In this document: positions 45,134 to 54,900 of the stretch, in pieces
How positions within the stretch are numbered: position 1 is the stretch's first letter
How the letters are laid out: the number at the start of each line of letters is the position of its first letter
Source: Spinacia oleracea
Taxonomy: Eukaryota; Streptophyta; Magnoliopsida; Caryophyllales; Amaranthaceae
Length of the DNA stretch: 64,000 nucleotides
Assembly (NCBI RefSeq): GCF_020520425.1
Contig: NC_079487.1
Span: 82,961,141-83,025,140 of the forward strand
Direction: 5' to 3'
Made by a program: the position numbers and the translations under genes
Notes under the pieces: generated by a model
Told to the model about the DNA's origin: nothing
What the model saw: the letters and a program-made list of their open reading frames with translations, nothing else
The model's database searches: none

Positions 45134-45162
45134 CTAGGATCAGACAGCGCACTATCGCGCGC
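45134..45162 (-). mobile_element. Helitron 3' end (minus strand); body extends to the right
   Basis: On the minus strand a hairpin GCGCGC-GATA-GTGCGC (45162-45147, one G-T pair) is followed by 9 bases and CTAG (45137-45134), then T. This is a second Helitron terminus, of a different family from that at 3064. The element would run rightward; its 5' end was not found. The thiolase, kinesin and acyl-CoA oxidase fragments to the right have the same orientation, as captured genes in Helitrons usually do. Confidence 0.6.
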
Positions 45163-45495
45163 GAATGCCTACCGAAAAAAACGATGAATTTTTTTTATTT
45201 CCAGTCGATTTATACCAAAGTAACCATGCCTTAGATTTGAGATAAACATCTCGTGAGTAGTTCAGAACACATGAACATAAAAATACTCAATATCCTCAAC
45301 TATCAATCTCTCTCATACTACTGGAAGTGTGAATTAATTTTCCTACTTGCTAATCTAATAACAAAAACACATAACTGAAAAGTTGTCAGACTCTTTGCCA
45401 ATTATTCTTCAAAAATCTCTTAATCTGGTATGTTGGGTGATTCTGTTCATTTACATGAGGTTGGCTAGTAAAATCAGCATGTTTAGGGGAGTAAC

Positions 45496-45615
45496 TTCAT
45501 TGATTTCAAACAGATCAATATCGTCTACTTTCAGCCAGATTTCACAGCAACAGGAATGGGAAAAGTTGGGCCAATCCCTATAACAGTAGGATCCACACCA
45601 ACAGCAGCAAAACTC
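45496..45615 (-). pseudogene. exon fragment of peroxisomal 3-ketoacyl-CoA thiolase
   Basis: The minus strand after a TTGTTTAG acceptor reads FAAVGVDPTVIGIGPTFPIP, then VAVKSG, and, after a one-base deletion, KVDDIDLFEINE. This is the thiolase segment around the conserved GVDP...GIGP and FEINEAF motifs. Thiolase does the last step of fatty-acid beta-oxidation. Only one exon is present and it is frameshifted. A gene fragment probably captured by the adjacent Helitron (inference). Confidence 0.7.
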
Positions 45616-47911
45616 CTAAACAAGAAACACAGGATATGACTAAAAATCAATAATAATAGAACATTCAAACATGCACTATTATAAAAATTGGCAAAGAGAC
45701 CTGTCCAAACTGGCCTAAGAGACCTTCTTTAAGGGGGTCTCTATCGCAGAGGTCTCTTTGATAAAGAAACCTCCTCATCTAGAGGGGTCTGTTTGTCAAA
45801 AATAAGAGATCCTTTAGGTAAGAAGGGGGTCTATTATGTAAATCCTACAAAAAATAGTTTAGAAGAAGAAGTGATCCATTATTAGAGATGTTTATTAAAT
45901 AATTGAGACCTCATATATAAGATATGGGATCTCTTTGAATCTAAAATCAAACACTAATCTAAAAATCAAACAATGTAATCCGTAAAAAAAATCAAATACT
46001 GTAAAAATTAAAAATAAATCCAAACTAAAGTTCAATCCAAAATTAAATACTAATCTAAAATAAAATTGAATCCAATATTAAAGCTCCATGTAGGAAATAT
46101 AATTATTTCGGCCAATGAAAAATAAGATTACTAAATTATTTTTTGAATTAAAAAAGTTGGATGCCACGTATATAAATAATTAGGTGTCACGGTAGATTGT
46201 TTTTTATTAATTAATTATTAATATATACAACTCCAACCAAAAAATCAAAAACTTTAATAATTAAAAAAATTCAATCCAAAATCAAAAACTAAACCAATCA
46301 AATATATAAAATATAGCCGTTGATATAAGAGTTTTATTTAAGTTAACAATTTAATAAAATCCGTGATATCTAATTTTTTTTATTTTTTTTTTCACTATGA
46401 TATCTGAGAGGGTTATTTATTTTATTTTGTAAATAACATATTTTAGGACCAACAGGTAGAAAAATCAAAGTCCTAAACAAATACAAACGAAAAAAAAGAA
46501 TAGGTTGCACACCCGCAACCCGTACAAACAAAAAAGCAAAAGCCTAACAACAGTCGAGCACCAGCAAAGACCAGCAGCAATAGCAGGACAGCAACAACCC
46601 AACCAGCAAGCCAACACAAATGCATAGGAAAGAACTGATGCAGCCCAAACAGCAACAGAACCTGCACTCGTGAAGACAAGCACCAACAGCAAGATCATAT
46701 TGCACCAGCAGGAGGAAGCACAAAAACAACAGCAGGAAAAAGGACCAGCCTGCACAGCAGCCACTGGACCACACAAAGAAAATAACGAGCCAGGAAACTG
46801 AACTGCAGTCAGCAGCTTCTGAAGTCTGCCCATAAGATCAGCAGCAGCAGGTACAACCACAACATTGTACCAACACGTTGAACTGTACCAGAACAAAAGG
46901 TAGCAGAACAGAAGTGCAAAGGAGCCAATAGACGAAACCAAGACACAAGCCGGATCAAAAAACTAAGGCATATAACCTTGCAGATTCTTGAACTGCAGAC
47001 ATCAAAGGCACATCATAACCTGCATTTCTTTTAATAGGGAGCTGCTACTCTGTTGTTTCTGTTGAAATCTTCAAGTACAATATACCACAATACACAGAGC
47101 CATTCGGTAAAGTTGATGGAGACTCGTATTCGAGTGGAACTTGGTGCACGCAACCTGGAGAGAGCCTTTTTTTAATACCTAACAGGAGTCCTTTTTTTAT
47201 ATATTTTAAAAAAAACAGCATAAACAAGCTATATTTCGGTGCAAAAAAATCAGCATTAAACCAATATCCTACTCTGAAAGATTCATAGAGTCTATTGGGT
47301 CTAATGTCCAAAATGGGTGTTGAACTTGCTACTTTTCATATTCATAGCTTAATATCCTGCCTGTATGACGAATAACAAACCTAGCAATAATAACAAAGCG
47401 GAGGAACAAGCATATATGATAGTTTAAACTTAAAGTTGGTTAAGCTAATGTAAGAAAACAAAAGGTGAAACCTTCACCAACATTATCAAGGCAAACAAAT
47501 AAAAATTCAAGCGGTCACACAAATCACCCGAGTTCCATCACAATTCAGAGTCAGATTAGGGAAAACCAGTTAACTTGTTAGGTGTTTCAGATTTTCATCT
47601 TGTAATATAAAAATGAAAAATATAATGTATGTGGGTCAGATCTGGGTAAGGCCTAGGTCTGAAAACATACACCTTTAAGAAGAGGACCTTGAACCAGATC
47701 CAACGCTAGGACACAGATCACAGGGTCAGAAAAAATAGACCTATAAAAGAGGTGTCTTCATAAGAAGATGTCCTGCATAAAAGGACAATCATCATTGTTC
47801 TACCACAACCCAGAGAGCAGAAAATAACAAGTTCTTAATCATAAATAATTAGTAGGAAGAAGATTCAAGGTAGAGTTCTTCCCATGTCCACCTTACCCTT
47901 GTCCACCTTAC
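45616..47911. other. region without supported genes
   Basis: A CACTA-like start (CACTATTATAAAAATTGGC at 45674) is followed by repeats of GAGACC/GGTCTCT (45690-45790), like subterminal repeats, but no matching end was found. 46470-46940 is CAGCAG-rich, low complexity. The minus strand near 46975-47035 reads AGYDVPLMSAVQESA in an exon-like frame of unknown origin. Confidence 0.35.
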
Positions 47912-48002
47912 CCTTCAGGTCTTGCATTATGTTGTACATTTTGCGGTTCTCTTGAAGAACATTCTGATATCCTGAGGCGGCATAGGCCAAAAGCAACATG
48001 AA
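47912..48002 (-). pseudogene. exon fragment of a kinesin-14
   Basis: The minus strand reads AASGYQNVLQENRKMYN then IMQDLKG, ending at a GTAAGG donor. This is the neck segment just before the motor domain in plant kinesin-14 proteins (usually followed by IRVYCRIRP, absent here). No other kinesin exon was found nearby. Confidence 0.6.
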
Positions 48003-48574
48003 CTACTCACAAAACAGAAAATTATAAAGCGCATAGCCACTATCTATCTTATGCTCATACATTTTCTCACATGATGCTAAGTATTCTATTCTTTACAATG
48101 AATTTGATTTTCTTTACAGTATTGTATATCTGTAATATTCTTTACACCTAATATAGGATTCCATGAAAATGACCAAATCAAGCCACAATTAATGAGACCC
48201 CCCAAAACACGTAAAATGGTTACTATGGAAAAAACTTAATTAACCATTTTATTATATTAAAATCAGTATAACTAAAATCTCTTAGTCCATATTTAATATA
48301 ATCAAAATCAATGTCAGATGTTAAGAAACAAATTGGAAAAGCTTTTACAATGAATTATAAGCACTAAATAAAATCAAACTTATTAAGCTCCACTCCACAC
48401 TCGCTTCCCAGACAGGTCTGTAACAAAACCATACAATTACTACAATGAACCACATATCCATAAAGTCAACAAAATTTATGCTTAGAGGCAATTTATACTA
48501 ATGAAACCCCCGGAAAAGGCTAAATCCATATTGATCTTGCTAAAAACTTCCCACAACTTTCACCGGTTCACTAC
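48003..48574. other. no feature seen
   Basis: AT-rich spacer between the kinesin fragment and the mini-MULE, ending in the mini-MULE target duplication GTTCACTAC (48566-48574). Confidence 0.5.
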
Positions 48575-48707
48575 GAGCGATTTCCTTCAATATTGCATAA
48601 AGATCCAACAATCCCTAAATACGTTACTTTTTAAGTTATTTCCCACCATACCGTCCACGTAAGCAAGGGAGAAAGAGAAGTAAATTTTTTTTTCCGGTTC
48701 AGCATTG

Positions 48708-48836
48708 AACCGCTATATGAGATAGCGGTTTCGTTTTAAAGCAAACCGCCATCTCAGATGGCGGTTCAATGTTATAAACCGCTATCTCAGATAGCGGTTT
48801 GTATTAAAACAAAACCGCTATCTCAGATGGCGGTTT
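48708..48836. repeat. four near-perfect 23-25 bp palindromes
   Basis: At 48708-48730, 48744-48766, 48776-48800 and 48812-48836. The core is AACCGCTATCTCAGATAGCG. In the second both arms are changed (GCCATC/GATGGC), keeping the pairing; the fourth has one arm of each kind. Confidence 0.85.
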
Positions 48837-48917
48837 ACTTAATTGTAAATTATTTTTAACATGAATTACAGTTTAAATAGAAATATAATTTAGAAGTAAC
48901 CTCTTATGACATCAATT

Positions 48918-48990
48918 GTGTCTGTAGCTCAGTGGATAGAGTGTGTTGTTTCTACGCAGGAGGTCGTGGGTTCGAATCCTACCTGATGTG
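48918..48990 (+). tRNA. tRNA-Arg-like sequence 1 (probably degenerate)
   Basis: A tRNA fold can be traced: an A box TAGCTCAGTGG, a variable arm, and a B box GGTTCGAATCC at the expected spacing, 73 bases. It matches plant tRNA-Arg(CCT) best. The aligned anticodon loop would read TCT, but the anticodon stem pairs poorly (TGTTG with GCAGG), so it is probably not a working tRNA. The promoter boxes look intact, so transcription by RNA polymerase III is possible. Confidence 0.6.
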
Positions 48991-49057
48991 TTTATTTCTT
49001 TTTAACCATTTATTAATATTAATTATAAACATTTCTAAATTTAACTTATCAACATTA

Positions 49058-49130
49058 GTGTCTGTAGCTCAGCGGATAGAGTGTTTATTTCCTAACCAAA
49101 AGGTCGTGGGTTCGACCCCTAGCTGATGCA
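49058..49130 (+). tRNA. tRNA-Arg(CCT)-like sequence 2
   Basis: 73 bases, related to the copy at 48918. A box TAGCTCAGCGG, anticodon loop TTCCTAA with CCT, B box GGTTCGACCCC, acceptor arms GTGTCTG and CTGATGC, with one mismatch and G-T pairs. The anticodon stem is weak (TTTAT with CCAAA), so it is more likely a tRNA pseudogene than a functional gene. Both copies lie in tandem inside a mini-MULE. Confidence 0.6.
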
Positions 49131-49134
49131 TTAT

Positions 49135-49191
49135 AAACCGCTATCTCAGATAGCGGTTTACTTAAGTCAACCGCTACCTGAGATAGCGGTT
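49135..49191. repeat. two more palindromes of the same family
   Basis: At 49135-49159 and 49169-49191, with the core AACCGCTATCTCAGATAGCG (second: CTACCTGAGATAG). Together with 48708-48836 they bracket the tRNA-like pair. Confidence 0.85.
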
Positions 49192-49331
49192 TAGTGTCGC
49201 TTCGTTAAAAAAAAAAAAGACCGGTTTTAATGCTGACGTGGACGGTATGGTGGGAATTAAGTTAAAAAGTGGCGCATTTTGGGAATTTGACGTTTTTTAA
49301 ACAATATTGAAGGAAATCGCTCGTTCACTAC

Positions 49332-49921
49332 TGCCATTCTAGGGCCTGACAACATACAAAAAACTGAAATGGAATATTATGTTGGAGTTTTCAAGTCCGT
49401 AAAATGTAACATAGAGTCTAATCATGAGCTGTTCCCAGTTGGGAGTTGGGAGTGCCTTCTGTTCATCATGGGGGTAATTTTGGTGTCACAGGAACGCATA
49501 GGAGGTATTATGAGGGCATTGTGAAATAATACAGGGGCATTTCTAGGTATATACAGATTGTGACAATTGGGAAGTCCCTTGTTTAGCCATACAATTATAG
49601 AAACTTTGGCTTCAGGTTCTGAAATATGCTCATGGAAATACATAGCAGAAGGAAATTGGCCTCTAATTACCAGCTGAATACAGATTTACCACATAAAAAC
49701 AAGATATTGCTCACAAGCATTATCATAACACCCACATCCAAAGTCAAACAGCAAAACGCTAAAAGAACTGGGAAACATACTAACCAATCTCCAGATAAAT
49801 AATTCAATAGCCAAAAGCCATCAAAAACTAAAGTAAATATTCATGATTTTCTATTGCCAAGAGGTGGAAACCAAATGCATCATGATTTTCTATTGCAAAA
49901 GCCACTAAATGCATGACTTAC
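49332..49921. other. no gene seen
   Basis: Spacer downstream (on the minus strand) of the acyl-CoA oxidase exons; the expected next exons of that gene were not found. Confidence 0.45.
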
Positions 49922-50747
49922 GTCTTTGCAAGAAGAGGCAAGAGTCGGCGCTGGTGGCTTGGATAGTCGAGCAATAACACTTCAGGTTCATTTGCTGCTA
50001 GAGAAAAGGCTCGCCTTGACAAAGAATACCTTAAAGCGGTAGCTAAACCAACCTAAAGAAAAACGCCAACGTAACTCAACAAAATCATAGAAGAATAGAA
50101 GTTAACAAATTTATTCCATAAAATCTGGCATCAGTCACCTTTGATATGTAAATGGAACTGACTGCAATATTGACACGACCAGACGTCAATGGAGCAAGAA
50201 ATGCTGCAAATCTCTGAACAAATCCAAGCACATTGAATTACAAATTAGTTCAGGACTGCAGTTACATTAAATGTTCATTATTGTACATAATATAAAATGG
50301 AACTGACAAAAAAACAATACAAGGGGAAAAAATAGCTTATTTTAAGTATTTAAGAGTTTAAGTAAGTAGAATAAAAACCTAAACAAGGTCTTTTATAGCA
50401 CTAAGATACTGGCCATCAGGAGAAACATCAGCAACTGAATTCAATAGATTCTCCCTCGGGATGCGAACATTGTCAAACCTAGAAAAGAAAAGAAACACTG
50501 AATCTTATACTACGATAGCTAAAGCAATGACTGGCATTTTAGGGGGAAATATCATCACCAATTACCAGATACGACCATTTTCAACACCATTCAGCCCGAT
50601 CTTATGACCACAATCAGCAATACATATATTTGGACTAACATTGCCTTCCTCATCCCTGATCTGCACTATAAATGCATGGACCCCTTCTTCTTTCCCATTT
50701 ATATGGAGTTGTGAGAAAACAACAGTATGAGTTACAAATGTGCAATA
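49922..50747 (-). pseudogene. ACX3: partial acyl-CoA oxidase gene, ACX3-like (four internal exons)
   Basis: Exons on the minus strand are 50747-50576, 50478-50385, 50213-50139 and 50052-49922. They read [36 protein letters not shown], then FDNVRIPRENLLNSVADVS, RFAAFLAPLTSGRVN, and LATALRYSLSRRAF ... YPSHQRRLLPLLAKT. This is the central part of a peroxisomal acyl-CoA oxidase of the ACX3 type, which does the first step of beta-oxidation. The N-terminal and C-terminal exons are missing, and the second exon joins the third without the usual Asp-Gln. It is a fragment, not a working gene. Confidence 0.75.
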
Positions 50748-50951
50748 CTACCCAGCAGTCCTTATGCCCAAGCTCCCTTCACGCCTGGTACCCATAATTA
50801 CTATTACACCTGACCACTAAAACATAACCCATATTTCCTGTCAATTCTTGCATAACACCATATTTATCATGATTATGTACCCAACATGTATTAGCATCCA
50901 TATTTAGTAGTTGCTGCTGTTTTTACAATTAGTGGTGTTGATTTTCATCAG

Positions 50952-51562
50952 GAGGACTGCTTTACATGAGTCATGAGAGATGGAGCCAATTTGCAGTATG
51001 CTACAGCTGCAGCTTTGGCATTCAACGTCTACGGTGATTTGCTTGCAAGATACAAACAGCAGGTCTTTTGTCGCAGCAAGCAATTTGGATCTGCTGACGG
51101 CTGACCTCCTCGGTTTTACTAAGAAACAGGTACTCACATAGATAATCTTGCATCTAAAATGATCAGCTTCATTATAAGCCCAACACTTTCTGTCATACTA
51201 ATATATCAAGTGATGGGTGGGACAGATGGATTATATATTGGGAGCGAATCCACAGCAGAGGTCATACATGCTAGGATTTGGAAAGAATTTCCCACAACAG
51301 CCACATCATAGAGGAGCATCAAATCCTGTCATGCCAAAGTCTCAACTCTCAAGTAGTGACTTGTGCTAACACTTTTCTTGACTACTTCGTTAAAAATTCT
51401 CCAAACCCAAACGAGCTCACTGGTGCCATCGTTGGTGGTCCTGACTCCTGACAAGGGTGATAATTTTCAAGACCGGCGTAACCTTGGGAACTATGAAGAA
51501 CCATGTACCTATATTAACTCTTGCGCTATTGGTGCCTTGGCTAGATTGACGTCCTCATCCTA
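50952..51562 (+). pseudogene. 3' part of a GH9 endoglucanase gene, broken
   Basis: Exons are 50952-51062, 51077-51129 and 51226-51562. They read [63 protein letters not shown], then LTGAIVGGPD and the late EPCTYIN. These are the C-terminal motifs of plant cellulases of family GH9 (DYILG, HHRGAS, GAIVGGPD). A frameshift lies between MPKS and VTCANTF. A duplicated TCCTGAC at about 51440-51455 makes a stop. The upstream two-thirds of the gene is missing. It is on the strand opposite to ACX3. A copia element inserted 21 bp after it. Confidence 0.78.
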
Positions 51563-51583
51563 AATAATAAGTACATTACCTAT

Positions 51584-51901
51584 TGTAGAAAGATTCAAAG
51601 AGTTTTGCTGCTAAAATGCAGTGGTTTCTTCACCAGAAATTCTGGTGTTTTTGTGTTTTGTATTCTGTGTTTTGTGAGGTCTCAAACGGCACAAAAGGCC
51701 TGCCTTCACCTTATATACAAAGGTCTATGCACAACCCTAAATTACATGTGTACAAGAGGCCAAAACAAAGCTGGCAAGATCCACCTAGGATCACTACAAA
51801 ACAGACTACCTAGGAAGAGTAAAAGAACAAACCAGAAAACATATGCATGTGACTATCCTAGGTGTAGAATTTACTATAAATACCATGATATTCTCAATAC
51901 A
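51584..51901 (-). repeat. Copia-2 3' LTR
   Basis: 318 bp. Frames seen within it match those in the 5' LTR and are not genes. The TATA-like TATTTATAG on the minus strand lies near 51874-51882. Confidence 0.93.
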
Positions 51902-51918
51902 CCCCCTCAAGTTGGAGC
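51902..51918 (-). other. Copia-2 polypurine tract, overlapping the gag-pol stop
   Basis: The minus strand reads CAACTTGAGGGGG immediately before the LTR start TGTATTGAG; the TGA within it is the gag-pol stop codon. Confidence 0.8.
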
Positions 51919-54900
51919 TGAGGGAGTGATGCCCAACTTGAAAGAGAGATGATTATGCTGTTGCTCACTGAGAGACTTAGTCATTAAGTCAGCTAACTGG
52001 AGAAAGGATCGAACATGAAGAACGTTTAGCAGCCCATCCAGGATGTGATCTCTCACATAATGACAATCCACATTCAAGTGTTTTGTTCTTTCATGGAAAA
52101 CAGGGTTATATGCAAGATGAATTGCTGACTTGTTGTCACAGAATAAATCAATAGGCTTAGGTACAGTGAACCCCAGGTCTTCTAGTACCCCATTCAACCA
52201 AACAATCTCACTTGTTGTTTGTGACATACATCTATATTCTGCTTCTGTTGATGACTTTGACACAGTCTTTTGCTTCTTTGTTTTCCAAGATACCAGTGAT
52301 TTTCCTAAGAAAACACAGTATCCAGTGAGAGATCTTGAACTAAAGGCACACTTTCCCCAATCTGAATCACAGAATGAGCTTAGCTTTACTTCAGAATCAG
52401 CAGGGTAGTATAAACCCCAATCAATTGTACCAGCCAAGTACTTTACCACATGGATAGCAGCCTGCAAGTGTGGTTTTCTTGGCTCACACATAAACTGACT
52501 CAACTGCTGCACACTATAGGAAATATCAGGTCTTGTCAGATTCAAGTACAACAACCTTCCAATGATTCTTCTATATATTTCAGGATCTTCTAGTAGTTCA
52601 CCTTGATCAACTGATAATTTGATCCCTTTGGGAAAGGGGAACTTTGCAGGTTTACAGTCCTCAGTCCCTGTTGATTTCAGTATGTCAAGAATGAACTTTC
52701 TTTGATTTAACATGGTTCCTTTTGGACTTCTTGAAACTTTTATCCCAAGAAAATATCTCATCTCTCCAAGATCCTTCACAGTGAAGGCATTGTCAAGGTC
52801 TGTTTTGAGCTTTTTCATCTCATTTGTGTCATCTCCAGTGACAAGAAGATCATCAACATAAACTAGCACAATTGTCTGCTTTCCATTTTCAATTTTAGAG
52901 AACATTGAATAATCTCTTTTGGATTGTGTATAGCCATGCTCAATGAAGAACTTGGTCAGTTCTAGATTCCATTGCCTAGAAGCTTGCTTCAGACCATATA
53001 AGCTTCTTTTCAGCCTACATACTTGCCCCTCCTTTCCTCCAGTGTAACCTTTTGGTGGTTTCATGTACACTTCTTCATCCAGGAACCCATGCAAGAAGGC
53101 ATTGTTGATATCAAGTTGTTCCAACTTCCAATTCATGGCTGTTGCCAAGGCTATCAGAGTTCTCACAGTAGTAAACTTAGCTACTGGTGAGAAAGTATGT
53201 TTGTAATCTTTGCCTTTGATCTGTTTATCACCTCTTGCCACTAATCTAGCTTTGAGTTTCTCTATGTTCCCATCTCTGTCAAACTTGATTCTATATACCC
53301 ATTTAGAATCTATTGCCTTCTTTCCTTCTGGTAAATCTGTCATTTCCCATGTTTCATTCTTATCAAGAGCATTCAGCTCTTCCTTCATTGCTTCCATCCA
53401 CCCTTGATCTTCAGATGCTTCTCCATAGTGAATTGGCTCTCTTTCTCTCAGAACATTATTCAGAGATGCTAAGTATTCCTCTGAATAGTATTCTGAATCC
53501 ATGAGCCTTGCTATGATCAAGTTAGCTGTATGTGTTGCAGCTCTTTTTCCTGGGATATCAAAGACAAAATCTTTGAACTTAGCTGGTATTGTTCTGTCCC
53601 TCTCTGATCTTCTCACAGTTTCTTGAGTGTTTGTTTCCACATTGGTGACATCAAGGTCAGTCTGACCTTGTTCTACCACCATAGTGTCTTCTTGAATCAT
53701 TTCTTCTTGCATCTCCTCCAATTCTGGTTCTATTTGATCAATATCCTGCTCAAACTCTTCAGTGAAGATATTAGAGAAATCAATATCATTTTCAGTTTCT
53801 GTACTTGACAAATTGTTCCTCAAACAAGTTGCAAAATCATTGTTTCCTTGTTTAAGAAGAAAAGGAAATATCCTTTCTTTGAACACCACATCTCTGCTCA
53901 CAAAAATTTTTCTAGTTTCCAGATCCATAAGCTTATACCCTTTCTGACAATAAGGGTATCCAATCATGATACACCTTATTCCTCTTGCTGCAAATTTATC
54001 AGTAGGCTTCTTGTGGGGACTTGCATAGCACAGGCTTCCTATGACCCTCAAATGGTCATAGTCAGGTTCTTTCTTCATCATTCTCTTATATGGAGTTTCC
54101 CAACCAATCACTGCACTAGGCAATAAATTGATTAAGTGAGTTGCAGCCAGAATACACTCACCCCATAAATATGCAGGCAGTCCTGCATGGATCTTCAGGG
54201 CTCTTGCTGTCTCAAGCAGGAACCTGTGCTTCCTCTCAACTCTTGCATTCTGTTGAGGTACACCTGGCACACTTCTTTGGTGTGTAATGCCCTTTTGAGC
54301 AAAGATTTGTGCACATTCATTCTGAAAAATTTCTGTTCCATTGTCACTTCTCAGGGTTTTAACAGTGGTGTTAAAATGATTTTCTATATGAGCAAGGAAA
54401 CCAACCAGGATTCCCTTAACCTCTTCCTTGTTTGACAACAAATGTGTCCAAGTCACTCTACTATAGTCATCAACTATAGTTAGGAAATAACTTGCACCTG
54501 TAATACTCTTAGTCCTGTAAGGACCCCATAAATCAACATGAATCAATTCAAAAACATTTCCAGCAATAGATTTACTTGGAGAGAAAGGTAACTTGTGATG
54601 TTTAGCAACAGAACAAGTGTCACAGAAGTAGCTCTTTAAGTCTTTACATTTGCAAAAATCCAAATGTTCCATCTTAGAAATAGAAACATGCCCTAGTCTA
54701 GCATGAATTAAATCTAGTTTCTCTACTTTATTACAGCTCTTTGATTCTTTTCCTTCTTCCTTCACCAAGCAAACCTCCTCCCTTCCTTTTCTCCTTCTTG
54801 TCAGCTTACTTTCAAAGTTGATCAGCTTGTACAGATCACTTTCATTTTCTCCAAACACTACATTATCTTCAGTGGAAAGGCCCTGAAGAGAACACCCATG

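Larger units (their letters stand above)
48575..49322. mobile_element. 748-bp MULE carrying two tRNA-Arg-like sequences
   Basis: Inverted ends of about 90 bp start GAGCGATTTCCTTCAATATT and share CCCACCATACCGTCCACGT further in. They are flanked by the exact 9-bp duplication GTTCACTAC (48566-48574, 49323-49331). The order inside is TIR, four palindromes, tRNA-like 1, tRNA-like 2, two palindromes, TIR. There is no transposase, so movement depends on another MULE. The TIRs are unlike those of MULE-1 and MULE-2. Confidence 0.88.

Noticed and set aside
45674-45900. CACTA transposon end (CACTATTATAAAAATTGGC) with GAGACC repeats
   Set aside because: No matching TAGTG end, no 3-bp duplication and no transposase found; kept only as a note.
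46465-46941. 158-codon hydrophobic Cys-rich frame on the minus strand
   Set aside because: CAGCAG-type low-complexity DNA; overlapping frames on the same strand look alike, and no start context or domain is present.
48918-49130. Two functional tRNA genes
   Set aside because: Anticodon stems pair poorly and acceptor arms have mismatches; they are called tRNA-like only.
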